A stretch of DNA of 64,000 bases from Pantoea deleyi (lineage in GTDB: Bacteria > Pseudomonadota > Gammaproteobacteria > Enterobacterales > Enterobacteriaceae), in assembly GCF_022647325.1 (NCBI RefSeq), contig NZ_CP071405.1:3286001-3350000 (forward strand), written 5' to 3'. The notes under the pieces were generated by a model. That model worked only from the letters and a program-made list of their open reading frames with translations, was not told where the DNA came from and did no database searches. This document shows positions 22,043 through 32,654 of the stretch, one piece after another; within the stretch, counting starts at the first letter, position 1, and each line of letters starts with the position of its first letter. A program made the position numbers and the translations under genes.

Positions 22043-24858
22043 CAGGCAAATTCACGCTGTTCACCGTCACCGGCTACGTTAGTATAACAACGACCACACA
22101 CCTCAGCGTGCTCCGGATTCTGTCCGACGTCAGTAGTGTAATGCCAGCAGCGCTGACATTTCTCGCCTTCCGCCTTGTGCAGCGCGATTTTCAGACCTTT
22201 CAGCAGTTCACTCTGCTGCGCTTCATCGCTGGCCAGCGCGTAATCCGCCACCTGTGCGCCGGAGGTCAGCAGCACAAAGCGCAGTTCGTTGCCCAGCGCC
22301 TGCAGCTTAGCGGCCAGCTCCGGATCGGCATACAGCGTGACGGTCGCTTCCAGCGCGCCACCGATACGTTTGTCTGCTCGCGCCTGCTCGATCACCTTGT
22401 TCACTTCGCCGCGCACTTTCAGCAGCTCGGCCCAGTAGGCGTCATTCAGCGCTTCGTTCTCAGCCAGACCGAACAGCCCCTGATACCACTCTTCCGTGAA
22501 GACATACTGCGCACGCTCGCCCGGCAGGTAGCCCCAGATCTCATCCGCCGTAAAGGACATGATCGGTGCCATCCAGCGAACCAGCGCTTCAACGATATGC
22601 CACAGCGCGGTCTGGCAGCTGCGACGCGCCAGGCCATCGCCTTTGGCGGTGTACTGACGATCCTTGATGATGTCCAGATAGAAGCTGCCCATCTCGATGG
22701 AGCAGAACTGCATCAGACGCTGGATCACTTCATGGAAGTCATAGTTTTCGTAGGAGGCAACGATATCGGCCTGCGCCGCCTGCGCACGACCCACTGCCCA
22801 GCGATCCACCACCACCATCTCTTCCGGTTTCACCAGATCGGTGGCCGGATTGAAGCCGCTGAGGTTCGCCAGCAGGAAACGTGCAGTGTTACGGATACGA
22901 CGGTAGGCGTCGGCAGAGCGCTTGAGGATCTCGTCTGACACCGCCATCTCGCCCGAGTAGTCGGTTGAGGCGACCCACAGACGCAGAATATCGGCACCCA
23001 GCTTGTTCATCACATCCTGCGGCGACACCGTGTTGCCGATCGATTTCGACATCTTGCGGCCCTGACCGTCGACGGTGAAACCGTGGGTCAGAACCTGACG
23101 GTAAGGCGCTTTGCCCTTCATCGCCGTGGAGATCATCAGCGAGGACATGAACCAGCCGCGATGCTGGTCGGAGCCTTCCAGATAGAGATCCGGCGAATGG
23201 CCGTCAAACTCAGGACGCGCATCGACCACCGAGTAGCTGGTTGAACCGGAGTCAAACCAGACATCCAGGGTATCCGGCACTTTCACGTAGTGATCGGCGT
23301 CGTCGCCCATCAGCTCGCGCGGGTCGAGATCCCACCAGGCCTGAATCCCATCCTGCTCAACGCGCTGCGCGACTTTCTCCATCAGCGCCAGGGTGTCCGG
23401 GTGCAGCTCTTCGCTCTCTTTATGAACGAACAGCGCCATCGGCACGCCCCAGGTACGCTGACGGGAGATGCACCAGTCGGGACGGTTCGCGACCATCGAT
23501 TCGATACGTGCCTGGCCCCAGTCCGGGATCCACTGCACGACTTTAATTTCTTTCAGCGACTGCGCACGCAGACCTTTCTGATCCATGCTGATGAACCACT
23601 GCGGGGTCGCACGGAAGATGATCGGCGTTTTGTGGCGCCAGCAGTGCGGGTAGCTGTGCAGGAGTTTCTCGACGTGCAGCAGCGCGCCTTTCTCTTTCAG
23701 CAGCTCAACGATCATGTCGTTGGCTTTAAAGACGTTCACGCCATCCAGCGTCGGGAAGGTGCCTGGCAGATAGGTGCCATCCGGACCGACCGGGTTGGCG
23801 GTTTCGATGCCATATTTCTGACCGATGACATAGTCATCCGGGCCGTGGCCTGGCGCGGTGTGCACCGCACCGGTACCGGCATCCAGCGTGACGTGCTCAC
23901 CCAGCACCACCAGCGACGCGATCGCCAGGAACGGGTGCTGGAATTTCTGCAGCTCCAGCGCCGCGCCTTTGCATTCGCCCAGCACCTGCCATTCGCTGAC
24001 ACCGGCGCGCTTCATGACGCTCTCCACCAGCTCTTTCGCCAGGATCAGGGCACGGCCCTCGATCTGGATCAGCTGATACTCAAATTCAGGGTGCAGGGAG
24101 ATCGCGCGGTTAGCCGGCAGCGTCCACGGCGTGGTGGTCCAGATCACCAGCGAAATCGGGCCGCTCACGTCTGCCACACCGAAGGCCTGACGCACCGCAT
24201 CGGTATCCAGGGCGTTGAACATCACGTCAATCGACGGTGACGTTTTGTCGTAATATTCGACTTCGGCTTCGGCTAAAGCTGAACGGCAGTCCAGGCACCA
24301 GTGCACGGGCTTCGCGCCTTTATGCAGATGGCCATTGCCGATGATTTTGCCCAGCGCGCGAATGATGTTGGCTTCGGTGCCGAAATCCATGGTCAGGTAA
24401 GGGCGATCCCAGTCGCCCAGCACGCCCAGACGGATAAAGTCCGCTTTCTGACCTTCCACCTGTTCAGCGGCATATTTGCGGCACGCTTCGCGGAATTCGG
24501 CTGCGGTGACCTTTTCGCCTGGCTTGCCGATCATCTGCTCCACTTTGTGCTCGATAGGCAGACCGTGACAGTCCCAGCCCGGCACATAGGGCGCGTCATA
24601 GCCCGCCATGCCTTTCGACTTAACGATAACGTCTTTCAGAATCTTGTTAACGGAGTGACCAATATGAATGCTGCCGTTCGCATACGGAGGGCCATCATGC
24701 AGGATAAAGGTTTTTTTCCCTTTTTTGGCTTCGCGGATGATGCTGTAAAGATTGTCGGCATACCAGCGTTGCAACATTCCCGGTTCGCGTTTGGCGAGAT
24801 CGCCACGCATCGGGAATCCCGTTTCCGGCAAATTCAGGGTAGATTTATAGTCACTCAT
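22042..24858 (-). CDS. ileS: Isoleucyl-tRNA synthetase IleS
   Basis: Class I synthetase charging tRNA-Ile. The 938 residues match E. coli (938). The HIGH motif is in [16 protein letters not shown] (about residue 64) and KMSKS in [10 protein letters not shown]. The editing domain ([14 protein letters not shown]) lies between them, and the C-terminal zinc site CQRCWHY...CGRCY near residues 901-921 is intact. This is the mupirocin-sensitive eubacterial form. It follows ribF by 29 bases. Confidence 0.97.
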   Translation of the reverse strand: MSDYKSTLNLPETGFPMRGDLAKREPGMLQRWYADNLYSIIREAKKGKKTFILHDGPPYANGSIHIGHSVNKILKDVIVKSKGMAGYDAPYVPGWDCHGLPIEHKVEQMIGKPGEKVTAAEFREACRKYAAEQVEGQKADFIRLGVLGDWDRPYLTMDFGTEANIIRALGKIIGNGHLHKGAKPVHWCLDCRSALAEAEVEYYDKTSPSIDVMFNALDTDAVRQAFGVADVSGPISLVIWTTTPWTLPANRAISLHPEFEYQLIQIEGRALILAKELVESVMKRAGVSEWQVLGECKGAALELQKFQHPFLAIASLVVLGEHVTLDAGTGAVHTAPGHGPDDYVIGQKYGIETANPVGPDGTYLPGTFPTLDGVNVFKANDMIVELLKEKGALLHVEKLLHSYPHCWRHKTPIIFRATPQWFISMDQKGLRAQSLKEIKVVQWIPDWGQARIESMVANRPDWCISRQRTWGVPMALFVHKESEELHPDTLALMEKVAQRVEQDGIQAWWDLDPRELMGDDADHYVKVPDTLDVWFDSGSTSYSVVDARPEFDGHSPDLYLEGSDQHRGWFMSSLMISTAMKGKAPYRQVLTHGFTVDGQGRKMSKSIGNTVSPQDVMNKLGADILRLWVASTDYSGEMAVSDEILKRSADAYRRIRNTARFLLANLSGFNPATDLVKPEEMVVVDRWAVGRAQAAQADIVASYENYDFHEVIQRLMQFCSIEMGSFYLDIIKDRQYTAKGDGLARRSCQTALWHIVEALVRWMAPIMSFTADEIWGYLPGERAQYVFTEEWYQGLFGLAENEALNDAYWAELLKVRGEVNKVIEQARADKRIGGALEATVTLYADPELAAKLQALGNELRFVLLTSGAQVADYALASDEAQQSELLKGLKIALHKAEGEKCQRCWHYTTDVGQNPEHAEVCGRCYTNVAGDGEQREFA

Positions 24859-24887
24859 CAGATTCTCGATTCCGTTTTTCGCTCAGG

Positions 24888-25817
24888 TTAAAGCAGCCCG
24901 AAATAGTGTCGGGCCGTTACCACATCGTCTGCAATTTGTTCTTTCAACGCCTCCAGTGAGGCAAAGCGCTGCTCGTTTCGTATTTTCTGTTTCAGCACCA
25001 CATCAATGTGACGGCCATAGAGATCCATATTGATGTCGAGCAGGTGAACTTCAAGCTGCTGGCGCAAACCTTTTACCGTCGGGCGGGTGCCGATGTTGGC
25101 AACCCCTGGCAGCGGCTCGGGCGTGAGGCCCCGCACTTCAACCGCGTAGACCCCTTTCACCGGCGAAACGCTGCGGCGCAATGGCAGGTTCGCCGTCGGG
25201 AAGCCCAGCGTGCGTCCCAGCGCATCCCCGTGCACCACGCGGCCGGAAATCGTGAAAGGATGGCCCAGCAGCGACTGCGCCAGCGCCAGATCGTCTGCGG
25301 CCAGCGCCTGACGGACGGCGGTGCTGCTGATGCGCTTGCCGCCGTCGCAGAAGGTTTCAGTGCTGACGACGTCGAAGCCATACTCCGCACCAGCTTTCTG
25401 CAGCAGCGGGAAATCGCCCTGGCGTCCCGCGCCAAAGCGGAAGTCATCGCCTACCGCAAGGTACTTAACATCCAGCTTTTCAACTAACAGGTCGCTGATA
25501 AAGCGCTGGGCGGACAACGCCGCGAAGCGACGGTCAAACCGCACGCACAGCACGTTATCGACGCCCGCTTCCGCCATGTATCGCAGTTTGTCGCGCAGGC
25601 GGGTCAGGCGAGCCGGGGCTTTATCACCGGCGAACAGCTCCAGCGGCTGTGGCTCAAAAACCATCACCACCACCGGCAGATTCAGCCTGCGTCCCTCTTC
25701 ACACAGCCGGGAAATCAGCGCCTGATGCCCACGGTGAACGCCATCGAAATTACCAATGGTCAGAACGCAGCCGCGATGCTGCTCGTTAAGATTATGAATA
25801 CCGCGGATAAACTTCAT
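24888..25817 (-). CDS. ribF: Bifunctional riboflavin kinase/FAD synthetase RibF
   Basis: Converts riboflavin to FMN and then FAD. The N-terminal nucleotidyltransferase domain carries IGNFDGVHRGHQALI (about residue 21) and ISSTAVRQAL. The C-terminal kinase domain carries GRTLGFPTANLPL and NIGTRPTV. The 309 residues compare with 313 in E. coli. It is the first gene of the ribF-ileS-lspA-fkpB-ispH operon and is divergent from rpsT. Confidence 0.96.
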   Translation of the reverse strand: MKFIRGIHNLNEQHRGCVLTIGNFDGVHRGHQALISRLCEEGRRLNLPVVVMVFEPQPLELFAGDKAPARLTRLRDKLRYMAEAGVDNVLCVRFDRRFAALSAQRFISDLLVEKLDVKYLAVGDDFRFGAGRQGDFPLLQKAGAEYGFDVVSTETFCDGGKRISSTAVRQALAADDLALAQSLLGHPFTISGRVVHGDALGRTLGFPTANLPLRRSVSPVKGVYAVEVRGLTPEPLPGVANIGTRPTVKGLRQQLEVHLLDINMDLYGRHIDVVLKQKIRNEQRFASLEALKEQIADDVVTARHYFGLL

Positions 25818-25955
25818 GGCTGGCCCAAACCGGTGGAAATCGGCGGATTATACCCTTGAAAGTGACTCAGGTTAACCCGTCAGCACGCCTTTCATGCTTT
25901 ACGGGCTGCATTTCCTGTTACAGAGCCGCATGTTAAGAATTTTGTCGCTAAATAC

Positions 25956-25984
25956 TGTATTCAGGGAGGGGAAGCTGGTAGAAT
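25956..25984 (+). promoter_or_regulatory. Candidate distal rpsT promoter (P1)
   Basis: TAGAAT (25979-25984) is preceded at 17 bp by TGTATT, a weak -35. E. coli rpsT has two promoters, and this would be the upstream one. The rest of the 306-base ribF-rpsT gap outside the two promoters shows no gene. Confidence 0.35.
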
Positions 25985-26047
25985 CTTACGCCATCAAATA
26001 CGTAACCGAGTGCTGCTCGCAGAGCGACGCTTATTTGCACAAATCCA

Positions 26048-26076
26048 TTGACAAAATCAGGTTAGAAGGGCATAGT
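26048..26076 (+). promoter_or_regulatory. Main rpsT promoter (P2)
   Basis: Perfect -35 TTGACA (26048-26053), a 17-bp spacer and -10 CATAGT (26071-26076). The leader to the UUG start would be about 40 bases. Confidence 0.7.
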
Positions 26077-26123
26077 CCTCGGCCTTTGATTTGTCTCTAT
26101 AGAACACATTTGGGAGTTGGACC

Positions 26124-26387
26124 TTGGCTAATATCAAATCAGCTAAGAAACGCGCCGTAACATCTGAGAAACGCCGTAAGCATAACGCTAGCCGCCGCTC
26201 TATGATGCGTACCTTCGTTAAGAAAGTATACGCGGCGATCGCTTCAGGCGACAAAGCTGCTGCGCAGAACGCATTCAATGAAATGCAACCAATCGTGGAT
26301 CGTCAGGCTGCTAAAGGTCTGATCCACAAAAACAAAGCTGCACGTTATAAAGCAAACCTGACTGCACAGATCAACAAACTGGCTTAA
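26124..26387 (+). CDS. rpsT: 30S ribosomal protein S20
   Basis: Primary-binding 16S rRNA protein of 87 residues, rich in lysine, arginine and alanine: (M)[20 protein letters not shown] at the start and ending AQINKLA. It starts with UUG (TTGGCTAATATC) after a GGGAG ribosome-binding site. A UUG start is also used in E. coli, where it contributes to autogenous translational control. A strong terminator follows. Confidence 0.97.
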   Translation: MANIKSAKKRAVTSEKRRKHNASRRSMMRTFVKKVYAAIASGDKAAAQNAFNEMQPIVDRQAAKGLIHKNKAARYKANLTAQINKLA

Positions 26388-26417
26388 TCGCCCGTTGTTT
26401 ATCGCTTTGTTGAAAGA

Positions 26418-26442
26418 ACCGGCGCTTACGCCGGTTTTTTTT
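26418..26442 (+). terminator. rpsT terminator, overlapping the nhaR 3' end
   Basis: A perfect 7-bp stem ACCGGCG/CGCCGGT with loop CTTA is followed by T8. The loop contains the reverse complement of the nhaR TAA stop. Confidence 0.9.
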
Positions 26443-27334
26443 CGTCCGGATTCTGGCGGGGGAAAAGACCGCTGAAGTCCGCGTGGCAGATCCGCTGCAC
26501 CGCCGGGTGCTGAATCATCCGCTCCGCAAAGATAATGTGATACTCCTCGGACACCGCGCTGAGCTGTCCGGCTTCATGAATCCCCTCCCGCTGACCGATA
26601 TCCAGCGCCGGTGCGACAAAGAGCGCATTCTGTCTCGCACCAAACGCCTTCATCAATGCCGCATCATCGAACTCCCCCAGAATCTCTACCTGCAGCCCCT
26701 GCGTGCTGATCCAGTTCAGGATCTTGCGTCCCAGCATAGAGCGGCGGCCGGGGATCAGCAGCGGGCGCGACTCCAGGCAGGCCGGGAAAGCGAGGCCGGA
26801 GAGCGGCTCGGTTGACCAGAAGCTGACGGGACACTCGCCCAGCCGGACCGAAAACAGCCCCTCCTGGCGGGTAGAGTCGATGGCGCAGTCAGAGATAATC
26901 ATATCCAGCTTGTGCTGACTGAGCTGCTCCAGCAGCATTTCATGGGTCGATTCAAAGCAGCGCAGATGGATTTTCTCCTCTGCGACCACCGCCGTCTCCA
27001 GCACCTTGCTGACCAGCTGTTTGGAGAGCGCATCCGCCACGCCCACATCCAGCAGCAGATGCGACTCTTTGCGGTAGTTAACGATGTCCAGCATCTCCTG
27101 ACCCAGCATGAACATGCGATCCGCATAGCGAAAGACCAGCTGCCCCAGTTCGGTCGGCACCAGTCCCCTGCCCTGACGCCGGAACAGCTTGCCCTGCAGG
27201 CGCTCCTCCAGCGTTTTGATCTGCCCGGTGATGGTCTGTGGCGTCAGGGAGAGCGCCTCTGCGGCGCCCGCTATCGAGCCTGCACGGCAGGCGTGCCAGA
27301 AGTAGTAGAGGTGGTTGTAGTTGATATGATTCAT
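26426..27334 (-). CDS. nhaR: LysR-type transcriptional activator NhaR
   Basis: Sodium-responsive activator of nhaA. It also controls pga and osmC in E. coli. The 302-residue protein has an N-terminal winged helix ([40 protein letters not shown]) and an effector domain with [19 protein letters not shown] and [16 protein letters not shown]. Compared with E. coli it lacks about ten residues after FVAPAL. The last six codons are encoded by the rpsT terminator. The start codon sits two bases from the T tract of a hairpin that follows nhaA. Confidence 0.94.
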   Translation of the reverse strand: MNHINYNHLYYFWHACRAGSIAGAAEALSLTPQTITGQIKTLEERLQGKLFRRQGRGLVPTELGQLVFRYADRMFMLGQEMLDIVNYRKESHLLLDVGVADALSKQLVSKVLETAVVAEEKIHLRCFESTHEMLLEQLSQHKLDMIISDCAIDSTRQEGLFSVRLGECPVSFWSTEPLSGLAFPACLESRPLLIPGRRSMLGRKILNWISTQGLQVEILGEFDDAALMKAFGARQNALFVAPALDIGQREGIHEAGQLSAVSEEYHIIFAERMIQHPAVQRICHADFSGLFPRQNPDEKKPA

Positions 27335-27336
27335 CG

Positions 27337-27359
27337 AAAAAAGGAGGCTTTCGCCTCCT
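27337..27359 (-). terminator. Terminator-like hairpin between nhaA and nhaR
   Basis: On the minus strand AGGAGGC-GAAA-GCCTCCT (27359 to 27342) forms a 7-bp stem with a stable GNRA-type loop. It runs into six U ending two bases before the nhaR AUG (27334). The AGGAGG in the 5' arm is the only Shine-Dalgarno-like sequence near nhaR. Confidence 0.8.
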
Positions 27360-27364
27360 CTCCA

Positions 27365-28543
27365 TTAACGCAGTTTGACCCGCAACAGGCAGTATCCGAT
27401 CACGGCGGAAAGCAGAGAGCCGGTGAGAATCCCCAGTTTAGAGAAGGTCACCAGCTGCTCGTGGGCCGCGTCAAAGGCCAGCGAACTGATGAATATCGAC
27501 ATCGTAAAGCCAATGCCGCACAGCACCCCAATGGCCATGATGTCACGCAGGGTCGTGCCGTCGGGCAGCACCGCCAGGCGGAGCCGGACGGCCAGCCAGC
27601 AGAACAGCGTAATGCCCAGTGGCTTACCGATTAACAGGCCAAGGATGATGCCTGACGGCTCAGGTGAGAGAACGTCGCCGATTGTAATCCCCGCCAGTGA
27701 GATACCGGCGTTGGCAAAGGCGAACAGCGGCAGGATCAGCCAGTTCACCCACGGCATCAGACCGTGTGCCAGATGCTCCGCAGGGGAGTGCCCTTCCCGC
27801 TTCTCCAGCGGCACAAAGAAGCCCACGATCACACCCGCCAGCGTGGCGTGAACGCCCGACTTCAGCACGGCGGTCCAGAGCACAATCCCCACCAGGATGT
27901 AGATCGAGATCTTACGGACGTTGAAGTAGTTCAGCAGCGCCAGCACCACGATCGCCCCTGCTGCCACACCCAGAGAGAGCACCGAGAGGCCGCTGGTGTA
28001 GAACAGGGCGATAATCACAATCGCCCCCAGGTCATCAATGATCGCCAGCGCCATCAGGAACACTTTCAGCGCCGCAGGCACACGGCTGCCCAGCAGGGCC
28101 AGCACGCCCAGCGCAAAAGCGATATCGGTCGCAGTGGGAATCGCCCAGCCATTGCGGGCAATCTCATCACCGTGGTTGAAGCCGAGGAAGATCAGTGCCG
28201 GCAGCGCCATGCCACCCAGGGCGGCGATAACCGGGAAGATCGCCTTGTCGCGGCTTGCCAGTTCACCCACCATCAGCTCGCGTTTGACTTCCAGGCCAAT
28301 CAGCAGGAAGAACAGCGCCATCATCGCATCGTTAATCCACAACAGCAGATTTTTGCTGATATCGAGTGCGCCGAAGCGGATCTGGACAGGTTCATTGAGA
28401 AACGCCTGATAGCCTTCGGCGGTCGACGCCGTGTTGGCCAGAATCATGGCGGCCACGGCCGCCAGGATTAATATCATGCCATTACTGGCGTCACTCTCAA
28501 TGAAGCTTTTTAGGAGGTTTTTGAGTCTGCGAGGCTTATTCAA
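27365..28543 (-). CDS. nhaA: Na+/H+ antiporter NhaA
   Basis: pH-regulated electrogenic antiporter (2 H+ in, 1 Na+ out) of the inner membrane. The 392-residue polytopic protein (about 12 segments) has the ion-binding aspartate pair in [15 protein letters not shown] (D163/D164 in E. coli numbering) and the [20 protein letters not shown] segment of the discontinuous helices. Transcribed ahead of its regulator nhaR. Expression is expected to rise with Na+ and alkaline pH. Confidence 0.95.
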   Translation of the reverse strand: MNKPRRLKNLLKSFIESDASNGMILILAAVAAMILANTASTAEGYQAFLNEPVQIRFGALDISKNLLLWINDAMMALFFLLIGLEVKRELMVGELASRDKAIFPVIAALGGMALPALIFLGFNHGDEIARNGWAIPTATDIAFALGVLALLGSRVPAALKVFLMALAIIDDLGAIVIIALFYTSGLSVLSLGVAAGAIVVLALLNYFNVRKISIYILVGIVLWTAVLKSGVHATLAGVIVGFFVPLEKREGHSPAEHLAHGLMPWVNWLILPLFAFANAGISLAGITIGDVLSPEPSGIILGLLIGKPLGITLFCWLAVRLRLAVLPDGTTLRDIMAIGVLCGIGFTMSIFISSLAFDAAHEQLVTFSKLGILTGSLLSAVIGYCLLRVKLR

Positions 28544-28706
28544 CGTTTATCTTCCTGATCAGCGATAGAAAGAGAATGAGTGTAACGGCTCATATAGTTC
28601 GTTAAAAGCAGCTTATACCACGCTGTTAGCTCGGTTTAACTGAGTCGGGAAAAGGCGGTCTGAAAAGAGGGGAGGTTTACGGCCGGGAGGATGTGGCCTG
28701 AAGGGC

Positions 28707-28735
28707 AAAAAAAACGGAGCCTGAGGCTCCGTTTT
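28707..28735 (-). terminator. Intrinsic terminator of dnaJ
   Basis: Stem CGGAGCC/GGCTCCG (loop TGA) is followed on the minus strand by eight T. It lies 12 bases after the dnaJ stop. Confidence 0.88.
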
Positions 28736-28747
28736 CTCTGTCACCGC

Positions 28748-29893
28748 TTAGCGGGTCAGATCGTCAAAGAATTTCTTCACGCCGTCGAAAAAGCTCTTTG
28801 AGCGCGGGCTGTTATGTTCACCGCTCGGGCCACCAAAACTCTCTTCCAGTTCACGCAGCAGCGTTTTCTGTTTCTCGTTCAGGCTGACCGGGGTTTCCAC
28901 CACTACGCGGCATAACAGGTCGCCGACCGCGCCACCGCGGACCGACTTCACGCCCCGTCCGCGCATGCGGAACAGCTTGCCGGTCTGGGTTTCTGACGGC
29001 ACTTTCAGCTTCACGCGACCATCCAGCGTCGGCACTTCGATCTCGCCGCCCAGCGCCGCCATCGCAAAGTTGATCGGCACTTCACAGTAGAGGTTGTTCT
29101 CTTCACGTTCGAAGATAGGGTGTTTCTTCACGGAAACCTGGACGTAGAGATCGCCAGCCGGTGCACCCTGCTCGCCCGCTTCGCCTTCGCCACTCAGACG
29201 AATGCGATCGCCGTTGTCCACCCCTGCCGGGATTTTCACTGACAGCGTCTTCGACTTCTCAACGCGGCCATGACCATGACAGGCGTTGCACGGATCTTTA
29301 ATCACCGAGCCGCGACCGTGACAGGTCGGACAGGCCTGCTGAACGGTAAAGAAGCCCTGGCGCATCTGCACCTGGCCTGCACCGTGACAGGTTGAACAGG
29401 TTTGTGGCTTGGTACCCGCTTTCGCACCGCTGCCGTGGCAGACGTCACACTCTTCCAGCGTTGGAATGCGGATCTCTTTGGTCACGCCGCGTACCGCTTC
29501 TTCCAGCGACAGCTCCATGTTGTAGCGTAAATCGGCGCCACGGGATGCGCGCTGACGGCGTCCACCACCGAAGATGTCACCGAATACGTCGCCAAAGATA
29601 TCGCTGAAGTCTGCACCGCCGCCGCCGAAGCCGCCGCCGCCGAATCCACCGCCACCCATGCCGCCCTGTTCAAAGGCCGCATGACCATACTGATCGTAGG
29701 CCGCGCGTTTCTGCGCATCGGTCAGGATTTCATACGCTTCCTTGACCTCTTTAAATTTGGCTTCGGCCTCTTTATCACCGGGATTACGATCCGGGTGATA
29801 TTTCATCGCCAGGCGTTTGTAAGCCTTTTTGATTTCACGCTCGTCCGCGGATTTGGCGACGCCTAAAATCTCGTAGTAATCACTCTTCGCCAT
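28748..29893 (-). CDS. dnaJ: Hsp40 co-chaperone DnaJ
   Basis: Type I J-protein that delivers clients to DnaK and stimulates its ATPase. Domains in order across 381 residues: J domain with HPD ([11 protein letters not shown], about residues 32-34); Gly/Phe-rich linker (about 75-110) with runs of GGGGFGGGG; zinc domain with four CxxCxGxG repeats ([32 protein letters not shown]); and the C-terminal substrate-binding domains. E. coli has 376; the extra residues are mainly in the Gly-rich linker. Cotranscribed with dnaK across a 104-base structured gap. Confidence 0.97.
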   Translation of the reverse strand: MAKSDYYEILGVAKSADEREIKKAYKRLAMKYHPDRNPGDKEAEAKFKEVKEAYEILTDAQKRAAYDQYGHAAFEQGGMGGGGFGGGGFGGGGADFSDIFGDVFGDIFGGGRRQRASRGADLRYNMELSLEEAVRGVTKEIRIPTLEECDVCHGSGAKAGTKPQTCSTCHGAGQVQMRQGFFTVQQACPTCHGRGSVIKDPCNACHGHGRVEKSKTLSVKIPAGVDNGDRIRLSGEGEAGEQGAPAGDLYVQVSVKKHPIFEREENNLYCEVPINFAMAALGGEIEVPTLDGRVKLKVPSETQTGKLFRMRGRGVKSVRGGAVGDLLCRVVVETPVSLNEKQKTLLRELEESFGGPSGEHNSPRSKSFFDGVKKFFDDLTR

Positions 29894-29918
29894 GTTTATT
29901 TAGCCCTTAACATGATCG

Positions 29919-29977
29919 CACGGGCGTGGAGAGATCTCCTACGCCCGTGCTGGTTTCAACGGCTGTCAGGCCAGCCG
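29919..29977 (-). other. Structured dnaK-dnaJ intergenic region
   Basis: Two hairpins lie between dnaK and dnaJ. One is a long stem (29919-29949): CACGGGCGT pairs with ACGCCCGTG, with an inner GGAGA/TCTCC stem and one bulged T. The other is a shorter CGGCTG/CAGCCG stem (29960-29977). Neither has a U tract, so they look like processing or attenuation structures rather than a full terminator. In E. coli this gap is where the small RNA tpke11 has been annotated; whether an equivalent RNA exists here is unknown. Confidence 0.55.
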
Positions 29978-29997
29978 TCGCGCCCGGTCAGGGGCAA

Positions 29998-31908
29998 TTA
30001 TTTCTTGTTGTCTTTCACTTCTTCGAATTCAGCATCGACAACGTCATCGTCTTTCTTCGCTGACGCATCGCCGGCATCCGCTGCACCTGCCTGAGACTGC
30101 TGTGCTGCTTCCATCAGCTTGCCAGAGACTTCCATCAGCGCCTGCATTTTCGCGTCGATTTCCGCTTTATCTTCGCCTTTCAGCGCAGTTTCCAGCGCGG
30201 CCAGTGCGGCTTCGATTGGCGCTTTGTCATCAGCAGACAGTTTGTCACCTGCTTCTTCCAGCTGCTTACGGGTGCTGTGGGCAATCTGGTCGCCCTGGTT
30301 GCGCGTCTGTACCAGCTCTTCGAACTTACGGTCAGATTCCGCATTCGCTTCTGCATCACGCACCATTTTTTCGATCTCTTCGTCGTTCAGACCTGAAGAG
30401 GCTTTGATGGTGATTTTCTGCTCTTTACCGCTGTTCTTATCTTTCGCTGACACATGCAGGATACCGTCCGCATCGATGTCGAAGGTGACTTCGATCTGCG
30501 GCATACCGCGTGGCGCAGCCTGGATACCGTCGAGGTTGAACTGGCCCAGTGACTTGTTGTCATTGGCGCGCTTACGCTCACCCTGCAGCACGTGAATGGT
30601 TACGGCTGACTGGTTATCTTCTGCTGTTGAGAAGACCTGGCTGTGCTTGGTCGGGATGGTGGTGTTCTTGCTGATCAGCGAAGTCATCACGCCACCCATG
30701 GTTTCGATACCCAGTGACAGCGGGGTAACGTCCAGCAGCAGCACGTCTTTCACGTCGCCACCCAGTACACCACCCTGAACAGCCGCGCCGACTGCAACCG
30801 CTTCGTCCGGGTTCACGTCTTTACGTGGCTCTTTGCCGAAGAACTCGGTCACTTTCGCCTGAACCAGTGGCATACGGGTCTGACCACCCACCAGGATAAC
30901 GTCGTTGATGTCTGAAACAGACAGGCCCGCATCCTGCAGCGCAACTTTCAGTGGCGCGATTGAGCGTGCAACCAGATCTTCAACCAGTGACTCCAGTTTA
31001 GAGCGGGTCACTTTGATGTTCAGGTGCTTAGGACCGGTCGCATCTGCCGTGATGTAAGGCAGGTTAACGTCGGTCTGCTGCGCAGAAGAGAGCTCGATTT
31101 TCGCTTTCTCTGCCGCTTCTTTCAGACGCTGCATCGCCAGTGGATCGTTGTGCAGATCGATGCCCTGGTCTTTCTTGAATTCTGCAACCAGATAGTTGAT
31201 CAGGCGGCTGTCGAAGTCTTCACCACCCAGGTGGGTGTCACCGTTGGTCGCCAGCACTTCAAAGGTTTTTTCGCCGTCAACTTCGTCGATCTCGATGATC
31301 GAGATATCGAAGGTACCGCCACCCAGGTCATAGACCGCGATAGTGCGGTTGCCCTGACCTTTATCCAGACCATACGCCAGCGCCGCCGCCGTCGGTTCGT
31401 TAATGATACGTTTAACTTCCAGACCTGCGATACGGCCGGCATCTTTGGTCGCCTGACGCTGCGCATCGTTGAAGTAGGCCGGAACGGTAATGACCGCTTC
31501 AGTCACTGGCTCACCGAGGTAATCTTCGGCGGTCTTTTTCATTTTTTTCAGCACTTCAGCAGAGATCTGCGGCGGTGCCATTTTCTGACCTTTCACTTCC
31601 AGCCAGGCGTCACCGTTGTCGGCGCTGGCGATTTTGTAAGGCATGATTTTGATATCACGCTGTACTTCTTCGTCCTGGAAGCGACGACCGATCAGACGCT
31701 TAATCGCGAACAGGGTATTCTGCGGGTTAGTCACTGCCTGACGTTTAGCCGGTTGACCGACCAGAATTTCGCCATCCTGTGTGTAAGCAATGATTGAAGG
31801 CGTGGTGCGATCGCCCTCGGCATTTTCCAGCACGCGTGCTTTGGTGCCATCCATGATCGCAACACAAGAGTTGGTTGTACCCAGGTCAATACCAATAATC
31901 TTACCCAT
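29998..31908 (-). CDS. dnaK: Hsp70 chaperone DnaK
   Basis: ATP-driven chaperone and central heat-shock protein. The 636 residues comprise the nucleotide-binding domain ([43 protein letters not shown]), the hydrophobic linker [19 protein letters not shown], the beta-sandwich substrate domain, and a lid ending in the conserved acidic tail [17 protein letters not shown]. coli has 638. First gene of dnaKJ, driven by a sigma-32 promoter. Confidence 0.98.
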   Translation of the reverse strand: MGKIIGIDLGTTNSCVAIMDGTKARVLENAEGDRTTPSIIAYTQDGEILVGQPAKRQAVTNPQNTLFAIKRLIGRRFQDEEVQRDIKIMPYKIASADNGDAWLEVKGQKMAPPQISAEVLKKMKKTAEDYLGEPVTEAVITVPAYFNDAQRQATKDAGRIAGLEVKRIINEPTAAALAYGLDKGQGNRTIAVYDLGGGTFDISIIEIDEVDGEKTFEVLATNGDTHLGGEDFDSRLINYLVAEFKKDQGIDLHNDPLAMQRLKEAAEKAKIELSSAQQTDVNLPYITADATGPKHLNIKVTRSKLESLVEDLVARSIAPLKVALQDAGLSVSDINDVILVGGQTRMPLVQAKVTEFFGKEPRKDVNPDEAVAVGAAVQGGVLGGDVKDVLLLDVTPLSLGIETMGGVMTSLISKNTTIPTKHSQVFSTAEDNQSAVTIHVLQGERKRANDNKSLGQFNLDGIQAAPRGMPQIEVTFDIDADGILHVSAKDKNSGKEQKITIKASSGLNDEEIEKMVRDAEANAESDRKFEELVQTRNQGDQIAHSTRKQLEEAGDKLSADDKAPIEAALAALETALKGEDKAEIDAKMQALMEVSGKLMEAAQQSQAGAADAGDASAKKDDDVVDAEFEEVKDNKK

Positions 31909-32034
31909 CTAAACATCTCCCACTTAAATTCGTTGCCAAGTTTGGGTTGTGAACCTTTTATGTGGGCGGGTTGTTTGCATTCAACCTGCCAGCACATGCT
32001 TTTTTTGCAGCGTTCACAACGCTCGATGAGAAGT

Positions 32035-32062
32035 AAATGGGGCCGCTTCGAAGCGCATCAAG
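32035..32062 (-). promoter_or_regulatory. Sigma-32 heat-shock promoter of dnaKJ
   Basis: On the minus strand CTTGATG (32062 to 32056), a 13-bp spacer and CCCCATTT (32042 to 32035). Both elements and the spacer are the same as I recall for E. coli dnaK P1. The leader to the ATG is about 115 bases. I saw no clear second promoter. The remainder of the 304-base dnaK-satP gap holds no gene. Confidence 0.9.
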
Positions 32063-32212
32063 GGTTAAATCAAAAAAAATTTTTCGCCGCAGCGCCCGCC
32101 GGTGTGAATGAACCCCCTTCCCGCGCTGAATATCATGTGACGCCTTGCTCTTTTAAGCGCACGGACGGCGATACTTTTATTTCATCAACCTTCCTTTTAC
32201 TGCCGGGGAACA

Positions 32213-32626
32213 GTGGCAAATTCAGCGCTGGCTAACCCTGCCCAACCGGGCTTAATGCGATTTGGCATGACAACCGTTTGGCTTAATCTGCACAACGCGG
32301 GCCTGTCTGACATGGATGTGACCCTTTTAGCGATGGGGATTTTTTATGGCGGGATGGCCCGGTTGCTGGCCGGTCTGCGGTCGTTTAAACAGAACAACAT
32401 CTTCGGGCGACGGCCCTTTACCTCCTGCGGCATGTTCTGGCTGCACTTTGTGGCGATCCTGCTACCCGCAGGCCACCTGCTGCATCAGCCTGCGCTGCTG
32501 GTTTACGCAGGCTGGATCGGCCTGATCTGCGGGGCCAGTGCCTGCTATCTGGCGCTGGGTGAAGTGCTGAATGAGCCCTTTGGCCGCACCCTCCTGCCGA
32601 CTGGCGCAAACGCCACGGAAGCCTGA
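32213..32626 (+). CDS. satP: Internally shortened SatP-like acetate/succinate transporter
   Basis: SatP (YaaH) is a six-helix acetate/succinate uptake protein of 188 residues in E. coli. This frame encodes 137 residues from a GTG start after GGGGAA. Residues 1 to about 85 match SatP helices 1-3 (GMTTVWLNLHNAG, LLAMGIFYGG). The last 50 match helix 6 and the tail (YAGWIGLICGASACYLALGEVLNEPFGRTLLP). About 50 residues covering helices 4-5 are missing, in frame. The N-terminal signature reads NPAQPGLMRFG instead of NPAPLGLMGFG. The product would have about four helices. It may be a decaying remnant or a minimal variant. The location next to dnaK agrees with satP. Confidence 0.75.
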   Translation: MANSALANPAQPGLMRFGMTTVWLNLHNAGLSDMDVTLLAMGIFYGGMARLLAGLRSFKQNNIFGRRPFTSCGMFWLHFVAILLPAGHLLHQPALLVYAGWIGLICGASACYLALGEVLNEPFGRTLLPTGANATEA

Positions 32627-32654
32627 CAGCACGCGAAGCCAGGCTCCGCGTTGC

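Noticed and set aside
23290..24240. 316-codon open frame antisense to ileS
   Set aside because: Shadow frame produced by codon bias. The ileS motifs are all intact on the other strand.
25894..26160. 88-codon frame overlapping the rpsT promoter and start
   Set aside because: It runs through the TTGACA promoter and into rpsT in another frame. There is no homologue and no ribosome-binding site.
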